Shown: positions 27,704 through 35,267 of the stretch, in pieces
Layout of the letters: each line of letters begins with the position of its first letter
How positions within the stretch are numbered: position 1 is the stretch's first letter
From: Enterococcus hulanensis
GTDB lineage: Bacteria; Bacillota; Bacilli; Lactobacillales; Enterococcaceae
Direction of reading: 5' to 3'
Assembly (NCBI RefSeq): GCF_005405485.1
Contig: NZ_BJED01000004.1
Coordinates: forward strand, 62,001-126,000
Length of the DNA: 64,000 nucleotides
The notes under the pieces: generated by a model
Seen by the model: only the letters and a program-made list of their open reading frames with translations
The model's database searches: none
What the model was told of the DNA's origin: nothing
Translations under genes and position numbers: made by a program

Positions 27704-28798
27704 ATGAAAAAAAATAATGAACTACTTTTTCCCTATACATTTCCTAATGGTGCCGTAATCTCTAATAGAATTGCAATGGCGCCAATTACTACTAAAGGAT
27801 CAAGCTATGACGGTTTTGTCTTAGAAGAAGATATTGATTTCTATAGTACACGTTCTTCTGCCGCAGGCTTAATCATAACCGGTGCAACCTCAGTCTCTGT
27901 TCATGGTGAAGCATTTTCTTATCAATTTTCAATTTCAGATGATCGCTTTATTGAGGGGTTAAGTAGATTAGCAAAAGTGATGAAAAAAGATGGTGGAAAA
28001 GCAATTTTGCAAATCTATCACGGCGGACGCCAAGCAAATGTATCACAAAAAAAGTTAGGTTATGCCCTATCTCCTAGTTTTATAGACTTTCCATTCCTTG
28101 ATTATGATGTTCGGGAGATGAGTGTTGAGGAAGTTTGGTCAGTAATTAAAGACTTTGGTAAAGCAACAAAAAGAGCAATTGCTGCTGGTTTTGACGGAGT
28201 CGAAATACATGGTGCAAATCATCACTTAAATCAACAATTTTTCTCCGCTTATTCAAACAAAAGAAAAGATTTCTTTGGAGGAGATTTAAGAAAAAGAATG
28301 AATTTTCCTTTGGAAGTAGTAAAAGAAGTAAAAGATACTATTCAAAAAAGTGCAGCCAATGATTTTATTATTGGTTATAGAATCACCCAAACAGAAATTC
28401 ATGGAGATAATATTGGCTACACTATTGATGATGCGTTACAATTAATTGATGAAGTCGTTAATCTTGGAATTGATTACTTACACGTGTCACGGCCAGAGTA
28501 TGGAGACCTGATCAAAGAATGTATCAACGGACGTGCTGCATATATCTTCATGCCTAGAGCAACTAGCCAAGAGGAAGTTTACGATGCAATAAATCTGGGA
28601 GATATTGTTGCTATAGCTCGACTCGCTATTTTAAACCCTAGTTATGTAAAAACAATAAAGAAACAACCTGATAGAATTACTTACCAGATCAATCCGGATA
28701 CAGATATAAATAAGCTAAAACTGCCGAAAAAGCTTAAGTTATGGTTTAATGATCCGATCTCCAATATCCCAAAATTCAATGGTGTCGAGTATCTATAA
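27704..28798 (+). CDS. NADH:flavin oxidoreductase, old yellow enzyme family
   Basis: A 364-residue FMN ene-reductase with LQIYHGGRQA, FDGVEIHGANHHLNQQFFS and the long YSNKRKDFFGG region. It is single-domain and short, like the chromosomal enzyme at 10431-11585, with which it shares the order and many residues. The start is ATG 27704 behind TTGGAGGA. Placed after three NTF2-like genes it probably reduces an alpha,beta-unsaturated carbonyl in the aglycone or in a dehydration product made by the NTF2-like proteins; this is inference. Confidence 0.85.
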   Translation: MKKNNELLFPYTFPNGAVISNRIAMAPITTKGSSYDGFVLEEDIDFYSTRSSAAGLIITGATSVSVHGEAFSYQFSISDDRFIEGLSRLAKVMKKDGGKAILQIYHGGRQANVSQKKLGYALSPSFIDFPFLDYDVREMSVEEVWSVIKDFGKATKRAIAAGFDGVEIHGANHHLNQQFFSAYSNKRKDFFGGDLRKRMNFPLEVVKEVKDTIQKSAANDFIIGYRITQTEIHGDNIGYTIDDALQLIDEVVNLGIDYLHVSRPEYGDLIKECINGRAAYIFMPRATSQEEVYDAINLGDIVAIARLAILNPSYVKTIKKQPDRITYQINPDTDINKLKLPKKLKLWFNDPISNIPKFNGVEYL

Positions 28799-28849
28799 TA
28801 AATATATAGTAACTACTGTTCTGCTTTATAAAACGAAAGGATGGTAGAC

Positions 28850-29698
28850 ATGGGACGTTATATTATAAAAAAAGTTTTAACAAATAATATTCTTTTAGCT
28901 CTTGAAGATGAAAGAGATGGCGAAGAAGTATTTCTAATCGGTAAAGGAATCGGTTTTAGTAAAAAAACTAAAGACATCATCATTTCTTCAAAAGTAGATA
29001 ACGTCTTTGTTCTAAAGGATAGGTATGAGAAAAAACTATACTCCCAATTACTTGAAAATACCTCGCTAAAAATTGCTGAAATATCAGGCGAGGTAGTGGC
29101 TCTCATTCAAGAAAATATTTCGGAGAAACTGGATGAGCATATCCATATAGCTCTTACTGATCATATTTCATTTTTAATTAGAAGAATAAAGATGGGCATA
29201 CCGATAGAAAACCCTTTTGCGTTAGAATTGCAGGCCCTCTATTCAAAAGAATTTGAAGTAGCAAAAAAAGTTGTTTCATTTTTAGAAAAAGAATTTGAAT
29301 TGAGCATACCTGAAGGTGAAGTTGGACTAATCACTTTACATATTGTTAGTTCAGTCAAGGGAGAAACTATTGAAGACATGCAGAAAATGTCTTTACTAAT
29401 AAGTAAATTAGTGCAAATAATCGAAGATTCTATTGAAATTGAAATTGATAAAAATAGTTTAGATTATGTAAGATTAGTGACTCATTTCAAATTCGCTATT
29501 GAAAGAATTAAACGAAATGAAACGATCCAAATCCCTGAGGAAATGGAAGTTATTTTAGAAAATAATTATGCACGTAGCTTTTCGCTTGCTTGGCGAATCG
29601 TTAAAGTCATGCAACAAGAGTTAAATGCGACAATCAAAAAATCCGAAGTTGGTTACATTGCTCTTCATCTTTATAGATTTGGAGTCGAAAAGTTTTAG
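28850..29698 (+). CDS. GlcT-type transcriptional antiterminator
   Basis: A 282-residue BglG/GlcT-family protein: an N-terminal RNA-binding domain (about residues 1-60, IIKKVLTNNILLALED and GKGIGFSKK) and two PTS regulation domains, PRD1 with DEHIHIALTDHISF and PRD2 ending GYIALHLYRFG. The EHIHIALTDHI block is characteristic of GlcT rather than LicT. It would read through the leader terminators when its PRDs are dephosphorylated by the cognate EIICBA. The start is ATG 28850 behind AAAGGA. It is the last gene of the rightward operon, so induction is self-reinforcing. Confidence 0.85.
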   Translation: MGRYIIKKVLTNNILLALEDERDGEEVFLIGKGIGFSKKTKDIIISSKVDNVFVLKDRYEKKLYSQLLENTSLKIAEISGEVVALIQENISEKLDEHIHIALTDHISFLIRRIKMGIPIENPFALELQALYSKEFEVAKKVVSFLEKEFELSIPEGEVGLITLHIVSSVKGETIEDMQKMSLLISKLVQIIEDSIEIEIDKNSLDYVRLVTHFKFAIERIKRNETIQIPEEMEVILENNYARSFSLAWRIVKVMQQELNATIKKSEVGYIALHLYRFGVEKF

Positions 29699-30071
29699 TC
29701 TTTATCATAGCATAGGTGGTGAGCGATTAATTCGCTCGCCTACCTCTCGATATGAGTATGGATCTTTTTGCGTCTCGCCTTCGAATTCGCCCTCAATACA
29801 AACTCTTTTTCGCAAGCCTCATAGATAGATAATCTTTCCGCCATTCTATCAATGTCATTCCACTATTGTTTGTACTCAGTTCATCATCATAAAACAAGAG
29901 AAAAGTCATCTTCCAAAAAACGGACGGAAAAGATATACGTCATTATTTCTCTAACAGACTTAAGAAGAGTTACGTTCTTCACAACAAAGACATGCTTATT
30001 TCATTGAACTAGCCTCTATTTATTCAATTATTTAAGTTACTTCCGCTGTTCAAGCTTAGACTTATCAATAT
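29699..30071. other. intergenic region with a possible gene remnant
   Basis: No intact gene. On the minus strand about 29750-29855 reads MAERLSIYEACEKEFVLR and continues basic (ARRKKIHTHIER) before a stop, with no convincing ribosome site; it may be a remnant of a small element gene. No terminator with a clear stem was found after the antiterminator gene. Confidence 0.35.
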
Positions 30072-30491
30072 TCACTCTTTATCTTTTGAATCAAAAACAT
30101 AATAGTCGATATCAATAGCAGTCTCTGTTTCTGAACAAAAATCGATTACTTCTTTACTAGGGCTTATGCACGGATGTATTTCATCGATATATATTGAAGG
30201 TACGATCTCCAATGAAAACGATAGATCAAAATCAGCCTTTAGACGTTTCAGTTCTTTTTTTTTAGGTATTAATTCTTTTAGTGTGTTATGCATTTGATTT
30301 TCGACAAAAACATCGTACTCCTCACAAAGTCCAAATTTCCATGCCGCAAAATCAAATTTTCTTCCATTCTCTTTCTCATCACCGATCCGCCATTGCTCGA
30401 ATGGCTGCAAGTTCAAATATCTCGTGATGTCATCAGGTTCAAAATCTCCTGTAATGCTGAAATAAGTATAGCAACTGGTTTTATCTGTCAT
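30072..30491 (-). CDS. DUF4279-type protein
   Basis: A 139-residue protein beginning with CYTYFSITGDFEPDDITRYL and continuing through WRIGDEKENGRKFDFAAWKFG, the strand pattern of DUF4279 proteins. These are small, soluble and of unknown function. It has a reasonable AAAGGACAGC upstream. It lies between the cargo cluster and the mobility genes of the element and is not obviously part of either. Confidence 0.65.
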   Translation of the reverse strand: MTDKTSCYTYFSITGDFEPDDITRYLNLQPFEQWRIGDEKENGRKFDFAAWKFGLCEEYDVFVENQMHNTLKELIPKKKELKRLKADFDLSFSLEIVPSIYIDEIHPCISPSKEVIDFCSETETAIDIDYYVFDSKDKE

Positions 30492-30671
30492 AAGCTGTCC
30501 TTTCTATTCATTTTTATCTATTTAACTTGCTATAAAACCTATCATACCGCGGAAAATAAAAAAATATCCCATTTATGATACGGCTTCACATATCTCAAAT
30601 GGATGGTATTTGTTCTATAACTTCATAGTACCAATGAGTTAATGATCGCACCTTTCGATTTAGAGGTCAAT

Positions 30672-31913
30672 TTAATCCTCCCCTGACTCTTGAAACCACG
30701 CCAAATAGTTTTCATGCTCTTTACTTAGTTCGGCTTTCTCAAGAGTCCTTGCAACATAATCGTCTCCTTCTATCTCATCTATTTTCTGCAATAATTTTAA
30801 GGTTGGCGCTACCTGTATTTCAAACCAGTGTTCTGATCGTTCGATTGAAAATCCTTTTGCTTTCATACTAAAATTCAACTCTCCCACTGTCCGAAACATC
30901 TTTGCCCAGCGCTCGTTGACAATTTTCGTATCTGAATCCAAAAGATCATACACGATCACTTTGCTATTGATTAAACCTGCACCAATCTCTCCGAGTCTTT
31001 TCCCATAAATAATCTGTTTGATCACTTCCATTGCCTTAACGTCGCTACAACGAACTTCATATCGATTATAAATTTCGTATTTCAACAATGCGTCATCCTC
31101 GGATAGACCTTCTTTATTCGCTAGTTCAAATCGTTTTTCATAAAAATTAAAGAAAAGGGGCGATTTTCTAGAACCAAAATAGAGTGATAATCCTTTATTT
31201 CTACTATTACCATCCGCGTCCTTTATAGACCCGCCATAGTTTTCAAAGGTTTTAAATCGATCGCTTATCAATCCTTTAGGGCGCTTTTCTAAAATAGAGA
31301 ATAGATCGAAATACTCGCTATCTTCTCGTGTCCAGAACTCATCCATCGCAATATCAATTCGACTACATTGCACTCGGCTATAACAACTTTCCAACTTTCC
31401 TTGTTTCTGCCAGATTTCAGATAGAAATCCTTGCCAGTCTGTTTGTTTTTTTTCTAATTGTCGTTCATATTCTCGGCATCCTTGTCCTGAAAATTGTACA
31501 AGAACATTTCTGTTCATTTTTTTCTCGTGCGAGAACACCCAAATATTTTCACAGACAGACACACGATCAAACAGGTAGAGTCCTGTTGGTCTCGTTTCAA
31601 AGTCTTCCTCCTCCATACCCAAAACACGAGTGATGATTTCTTCAGGAGTCACATCAAAGAAGGATAATCGCAAATAATCAATCATCACTCGCATGTCTGC
31701 ACCTTCTTTCACACACAATCGAAAGTAAGTATCCAGTGTTTCTTTTACACTATTGGGAATGGCTCGTTTTCCACGTTCCATCTTTTCGTAATAGGACAGA
31801 GAGACGTTTAAAATTTCTGCAAATTTTCGTTGAGGAACAGGGGCTACCTTTTTGTTCTTTCCATCAGAGACGCCTAATTTATATCGGTATTCTCGTAATT
31901 CTTTCGGTTCCAA
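30672..31913 (-). CDS. Rep_trans/MobT-type relaxase or replication initiator
   Basis: A 413-residue protein with an N-terminal XRE helix-turn-helix (QRKFAEILNVSLSYYEKMERGKRAIP) and a Rep_trans domain containing the IDIAMDEFW strand and YEVRCSD region. It is similar in plan to the MobT protein of the ICE at 44629 but clearly distinct. The start is TTG 31913 behind AAAGGAGAGGG; an upstream ATG would place that ribosome site inside the gene. An oriT-like palindrome 190 bp upstream on the same strand indicates that this protein nicks the element's own oriT for mobilization. Confidence 0.8.
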   Translation of the reverse strand: MEPKELREYRYKLGVSDGKNKKVAPVPQRKFAEILNVSLSYYEKMERGKRAIPNSVKETLDTYFRLCVKEGADMRVMIDYLRLSFFDVTPEEIITRVLGMEEEDFETRPTGLYLFDRVSVCENIWVFSHEKKMNRNVLVQFSGQGCREYERQLEKKQTDWQGFLSEIWQKQGKLESCYSRVQCSRIDIAMDEFWTREDSEYFDLFSILEKRPKGLISDRFKTFENYGGSIKDADGNSRNKGLSLYFGSRKSPLFFNFYEKRFELANKEGLSEDDALLKYEIYNRYEVRCSDVKAMEVIKQIIYGKRLGEIGAGLINSKVIVYDLLDSDTKIVNERWAKMFRTVGELNFSMKAKGFSIERSEHWFEIQVAPTLKLLQKIDEIEGDDYVARTLEKAELSKEHENYLAWFQESGED

Positions 31914-32105
31914 TCTACCCTCTCCTTTAAATAACGCTTTTATATTTTCTATTAAAAAGAAAAACGAGCACAAATCGTTAGTATGACTGATTTCTAAATT
32001 GTGTGTCCCTTTTAATTATCCGCTAACCGCACAAGCCTTTATCTTCAATATACTTTTTTATTTCAAGCTTATTCACGCTTTTTTTCATTTGTTATTTTAT
32101 TTCTA

Positions 32106-32129
32106 TCCCCCCTATTAGATAGTGGGGGA
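32106..32129 (-). other. oriT-like palindrome of the IME
   Basis: On the minus strand CCCCC, the 11 nt spacer ACTATCTAATA and GGGGGG form an inverted repeat. The ICE copy at 44477-44500 has the same arms, the same 11 nt spacer length and shares TATCTAA. From memory, Tn916 and ICEBs1 origins of transfer have this C-run/CTAACA/G-run form. It lies upstream of the element's relaxase gene and in the same orientation. Confidence 0.75.
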
Positions 32130-32360
32130 TGAACGGTTTTGTGCAGGCGCAAGCGCCTGCACTAAAACCATCCACGCACACTTTGGCGTGTGCGTGTGCA
32201 CTTTACCTGGCTGGCGCCAGTTCCAAGTGCACACGCCACGCTCGTCATAGTAAAACTCATTAACAACGTTATCGCTTTCAATAGTAAGTAAAATTTTTAC
32301 AACAAGTAAAACTAGATAGATCGATTCTTCTTTTTTTCTGTGGTCAACGAATCTATTCAT
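32115..32360 (-). CDS. possible small hypothetical protein overlapping the oriT hairpins
   Basis: An 81-codon reading frame from ATG 32360 (MNRFVDHRKKEESIYLVL) with GGAGAG seven nt upstream. The first two thirds look protein-like, but the last third is encoded by the hairpin cluster at 32135-32232 and runs into the oriT palindrome, so its translation is doubtful. Confidence 0.35.
   Translation of the reverse strand: MNRFVDHRKKEESIYLVLLVVKILLTIESDNVVNEFYYDERGVCTWNWRQPGKVHTHTPKCAWMVLVQALAPAQNRSSPTI
32135..32232. repeat. cluster of hairpins next to the IME oriT
   Basis: Three perfect or near-perfect inverted repeats in a row: TGCAGGCG/CGCCTGCA (32142-32161) with outer GGTTTT/AAAACC; CACGCACAC/GTGTGCGTG (32173-32196); and GTGCACTT/AAGTGCAC (32195-32232) enclosing CTGGCGCCAG. 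The region is GC-rich in an AT-rich element. TGGCGCCAG recurs in the hairpin beside the ICE oriT. Confidence 0.7.
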
Positions 32361-32421
32361 TCTCGCTCTCTCCAACCTTTATACTCGTAAAATCCTTCAA
32401 TTTCGTAGTGACTCTTACTCT

Positions 32422-32435
32422 TGTGCCCCACACAT
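32422..32435 (+). repeat. 14 bp repeat TGTGCCCCACACAT, copy 1
   Basis: Identical to 33632-33645, which lies just before the integrase ribosome site. The two copies bracket the excisionase-like and repressor genes. A 10 bp part recurs inverted near the left end (18593-18602). Confidence 0.6.
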
Positions 32436-32438
32436 TTT

Positions 32439-32702
32439 TTATTTTTGATACTGCAATAGCCATTTTCTAACACCTTGCTTACTATAAAGAACCATTCCTG
32501 ATTCTAGTCGAATCTCTGGACATCCCATATGAACCCATGATTTCAAGGTATTGACACTTACACCAAAATAATTTGCACAATATTTTTGCTTCACAACATC
32601 TCGTTCTTCTTTCACGTCTTTCAACGCTTCTTTCATCGTATGGTAAACATCATTAAAATTTTCTTTCTGCCATTCAATCAGTTTTTCGTCAATTGTCGTC
32701 AT
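32439..32702 (-). CDS. excisionase-like helix-turn-helix protein
   Basis: An 87-residue basic protein whose C-terminal half (YFGVSVNTLKSWVHMGCPEIRLESG then WLLQYQK) matches the MerR-like winged helix of excisionases and related small HTH proteins. It is divergent from the XRE repressor and separated from it by an operator region. It probably directs excision with the integrase and may also act as regulator. Confidence 0.65.
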   Translation of the reverse strand: MTTIDEKLIEWQKENFNDVYHTMKEALKDVKEERDVVKQKYCANYFGVSVNTLKSWVHMGCPEIRLESGMVLYSKQGVRKWLLQYQK

Positions 32703-32749
32703 ATCTACCCTCTTCTCAAAAAGAATATTAAACTTCTTATAAAACTATA

Positions 32750-32833
32750 AGTATTCTTTTAACAAATGATACTTCTCTTCTTAAAAGATGTCAATGATTT
32801 ATTTGTGAATCTTTTACTTCTTAAAAGAATACT
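32750..32833. promoter_or_regulatory. operator region between the excisionase-like and repressor genes
   Basis: A perfect 13 bp inverted repeat, AGTATTCTTTTAA (32750-32762) and TTAAAAGAATACT (32821-32833), with a related TTCTTAAAAGAT between them. This is the expected control region of an XRE-type repressor governing divergent promoters. Confidence 0.65.
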
Positions 32834-32888
32834 AACAAGGTTGATTTATTCAAGGAAAGAAGCTATGATGAAGAAAGAGGTGAATTTG

Positions 32889-33551
32889 ATGATAGAAAAT
32901 TTTGGATCAAACATTACAAGACTCAGAAAAGATCAAGGATTGTCACAAGAGGAATTAGCAGATAGAGTAGGCTTAAAAAAGCAATCGATCTCAAATATAG
33001 AACGCGGAAACAGATACCCCACTTTCGAAACACTGGAGCGAATTGCTTCGGTTTTGAATGCTTCTCCCATACAGTTATTTGGCACATTAAAAGAAATTGC
33101 GGTTTCTGACGTCCCAGTGGTATTAAATAGAATTGATGAATATGATGAACGAGTAAGGCAAGTCTTCCAAGCGGAAAAAACGTTGAAAGACATTGGTGAA
33201 TCTGTAGATAAGCTGGCTAAAAACACTAAATACATTGAGGAATTTTTCTTCAACCATCAACACGCTACAAAGGAAGAAGGCGCTGCGATTGTAGACGAGA
33301 ACGGAAACTTTGTGTTTCTTGATTCCTTGTTCAAGACGATTCCATTTGACTCCATTGAGAATCTTGTAGAAAAGATTCAATACATTGAACAATTCTGTTC
33401 ACCAAAAGTTAACTATCACGAAGGAACTCCCGTGTTTGATGAAGAGCACAATGTCGTCACTTCCACAGCAATAGAATCTATTCCTTTTGATAAGATTGAT
33501 GAAACCTACAATCAAATTAAGTTTATTCTCGATAACAAAGAAAAAATATAA
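32889..33551 (+). CDS. XRE-family repressor of the element
   Basis: A 220-residue protein with a Cro/CI helix-turn-helix at the N-terminus (NITRLRKDQGLSQEELADRVG, then SISNIERGNRYPT) and a C-terminal region with two similar segments around FDSIENLVEKIQYIEQF and FDKIDETYNQIKFI. The start chosen is ATG 32889 behind GAGGTGA; ATG 32865 is an alternative. It likely keeps the mobility genes silent. No peptidase motif (ImmA-type) is adjacent. Confidence 0.8.
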   Translation: MIENFGSNITRLRKDQGLSQEELADRVGLKKQSISNIERGNRYPTFETLERIASVLNASPIQLFGTLKEIAVSDVPVVLNRIDEYDERVRQVFQAEKTLKDIGESVDKLAKNTKYIEEFFFNHQHATKEEGAAIVDENGNFVFLDSLFKTIPFDSIENLVEKIQYIEQFCSPKVNYHEGTPVFDEEHNVVTSTAIESIPFDKIDETYNQIKFILDNKEKI

Positions 33552-33554
33552 AAC

Positions 33555-33601
33555 AAGGGCTGAATCTTTTCCAAGACATGAATGAAAAAGATTCAGCCCT
33601 T
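33555..33601. terminator. hairpin between repressor and integrase genes
   Basis: AAGGGCTGAATCTTTT and AAAAGATTCAGCCCTT form a 16 bp perfect stem with a 15 nt loop. The T-rich side (TTGTTTTATATTTTTT) is on the minus strand, so it may terminate in both directions. Confidence 0.75.
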
Positions 33602-33627
33602 AAAAGAAATGAAGTTTCATTTCTTTT
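33602..33627. repeat. 12 bp inverted repeat in the integrase leader
   Basis: AAAAGAAATGAA and TTCATTTCTTTT flank GT immediately before the TGTGCCCCACACAT repeat and the integrase ribosome site. Together they make the integrase leader unusually structured, which could limit integrase expression. Confidence 0.55.
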
Positions 33628-33631
33628 CCTA

Positions 33632-33645
33632 TGTGCCCCACACAT
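33632..33645 (+). repeat. 14 bp repeat TGTGCCCCACACAT, copy 2
   Basis: Second identical copy, directly before the AAAGGAGAG ribosome site of the integrase gene. See copy 1 at 32422. Confidence 0.6.
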
Positions 33646-33660
33646 AAAGGAGAGAAAAAA

Positions 33661-34809
33661 ATGGCAATGTTTCGTGAATATGAATCTAAAAAAGGTAATT
33701 TCTGGGAATTGAGAGCTTACCTTGGTCAAAGCGATGAAGGTAAAGAAGTCCGAATTACTCGTAGAGGTTTTAAAACAAAGAAAGCAGCGCAGAAGGAATT
33801 AAGTCGTTTACAGGTAGAGTTTGATGAAAACGGGTTACAACATAGACAGTCTATGACATTTCGAGAGTTATATGATTTGTGGCTGGAACAATATCGATTA
33901 TCTGTTAAACCATCTTCGGTAGCTACAGCAAGGAGATATTGCGAACTTCATGTACTACCAGCTTTTGGCAAAATGAAGATAGATAAAATCACAATTTCCT
34001 ACTGTCAAAAAGTCGTCAATCGATGGCATTCAAAGTACAAGCAGTATGGTTACCTAAAAAAAGAAGCTCAAAAAATCATGAAATATGGTGTAGCTATCGA
34101 GGTCATGAAATCAAATCCCCTGCAAAAAATTATCACACCTAGAAAAAAAGAGGTTGAACAACCTATCAAGTTTTATACCAAAGAGGAGTTACAAACTTTT
34201 TTTAAACACTTGGAAAGTATGCGAACAATCAAATTAGAAACATTCTTTCGTGTTATTGCATTCACTGGGATGAGAAAATCTGAAGTTCTTTCTCTACAAT
34301 GGACTGATGTAGACTTTTCGAAAAAGACCTTGTCAATTGGTAAAACACTCGCTATTGATGAGTTTGGCAAAATCATTATTCAAGAGCCGAAAACAACCAA
34401 TTCGTTAAGAACAATCAAACTTGATGACATCACTATCCTTAAACTAAGAAATTGGCAAATGGCTCAACGAGAAATGTATTTAAAATTGGGATTCAATACC
34501 TTTAGTAAAGATCAATTTCTTTTTACCAATAAGAAAAATGAGCTTTATTATCCGCAAGTTGTTAATGATTGGCTAAAATGGATTTATCAAAAAGCTGAAA
34601 AGAATGAATTGGACTTAAAACGGATAACACCCCACGGTTTTCGATTTACTCACTGTAGTTTACTATTCGAAGCTGGTGCGTCAATTAAAGAAGTGCAGTC
34701 TCGTTTAGGTCACAAAGATGTTCAAACTACTATGAATATCTATGCTCAAGTAACACCTCAAATGATTGAGGATACAGGTGAAAAATTCGCTAATTATATA
34801 GGTTTTTAA
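33661..34809 (+). CDS. int: tyrosine integrase
   Basis: A 382-residue site-specific recombinase with an N-terminal arm-binding domain (YESKKGNFWELRAYLG), a core-binding SAM-like domain (TFRELYDLWLEQY) and a catalytic domain. Catalytic residues are visible as Arg in FTGMRKSEVLSLQW, HGFR, LGH and the nucleophile Tyr in TTMNIYAQV. The start is ATG 33661 behind AAAGGAGAG. The gene lies 42 bp from the right attachment repeat, as is usual. It should recombine the 70 bp repeats. Confidence 0.93.
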   Translation: MAMFREYESKKGNFWELRAYLGQSDEGKEVRITRRGFKTKKAAQKELSRLQVEFDENGLQHRQSMTFRELYDLWLEQYRLSVKPSSVATARRYCELHVLPAFGKMKIDKITISYCQKVVNRWHSKYKQYGYLKKEAQKIMKYGVAIEVMKSNPLQKIITPRKKEVEQPIKFYTKEELQTFFKHLESMRTIKLETFFRVIAFTGMRKSEVLSLQWTDVDFSKKTLSIGKTLAIDEFGKIIIQEPKTTNSLRTIKLDDITILKLRNWQMAQREMYLKLGFNTFSKDQFLFTNKKNELYYPQVVNDWLKWIYQKAEKNELDLKRITPHGFRFTHCSLLFEAGASIKEVQSRLGHKDVQTTMNIYAQVTPQMIEDTGEKFANYIGF

Positions 34810-34812
34810 GAC

Positions 34813-34831
34813 GGTGTAAATTCCGGTGTAA
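34813..34831. repeat. right pair of integrase arm-type sites
   Basis: GGTGTAA at 34813-34819 and 34825-34831, 12 nt apart, directly after the integrase stop codon and matching the left-end pair in orientation and spacing. Confidence 0.6.
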
Positions 34832-34851
34832 CAATAGGAAATGAAGAAAAT

Positions 34852-34921
34852 AAAAAAACTAGAAACCTCACACATTAAGGTTTCTAGCTAATAAACAAGT
34901 CTTACCCCACAGACCCTTCCA
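34852..34921. repeat. right attachment site (70 bp direct repeat)
   Basis: Right copy of the 70 bp repeat, with the CTAGAAACCT/AGGTTTCTAG hairpin that could also end the integrase transcript. Confidence 0.85.
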
Positions 34922-35267
34922 GCAAAAGGCTAACTTTTTTCAGGGCTTCTGATAAGCTCTAATCGTTGGTATAACAACATTCTTCTTTTTCTTGGAATCC
35001 TGTAAAATGCCAGTGATTTTTGTCAATTGTAGTTAGTTTTGATTTAGTTTTACCCATCATATCTCAGAAAAAAAAAGGATTTTTTGCTCTTTAGTAAGTC
35101 CAATTACGAGCTAGAGAAAATACTATATTTAAAATATTAGATATTTGTCAAATTAATCAAGATCCCATTATTCGATTTTATCATCATCCTATAAATTTTA
35201 ATAGATAATGAAAAGAGAAACCTCTATAATTAAATGTGAAAACACTAACATGTGGAGGAGTGAAGAA
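34922..35267. other. intergenic region right of the IME
   Basis: AT-rich, with no coding sequence seen on either strand. It must contain the promoter of the ATPase gene at 35268. I see no GGTGTAA pair or further att copy that would mark the left end of the conjugative element here. Confidence 0.5.

Larger units (their letters stand above)
18392..34921. mobile_element. 16.5 kb integrated mobilizable element (IME) with glycoside-metabolism cargo
   Basis: Bounded by 70 bp direct repeats differing at one base (18392-18461 and 34852-34921), with paired GGTGTAA sites just inside each end. It encodes a tyrosine integrase next to the right end, an excisionase-like HTH protein, an XRE repressor, a Rep_trans/MobT-like relaxase and an oriT-like palindrome. 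No mating-pair-formation gene is present, so it should depend on a helper such as the adjacent Tn916-like element. Cargo spans 19.8-29.7 kb. Boundaries are seen; mobility is inferred. Confidence 0.8.

Noticed and set aside
29750-29855. Short minus-strand frame beginning MAERLSIYEACEKEF
   Set aside because: Protein-like but only ~30 codons before a stop and without ribosome site; noted as a possible remnant, not as a gene.
33661-34809. Integrase as the integrase of the Tn916-like element
   Set aside because: The 70 bp repeats and arm-site pairs place it as the terminal gene of the 18392-34921 element; the transfer module lies outside those repeats. A composite element with a third repeat right of the window remains possible.
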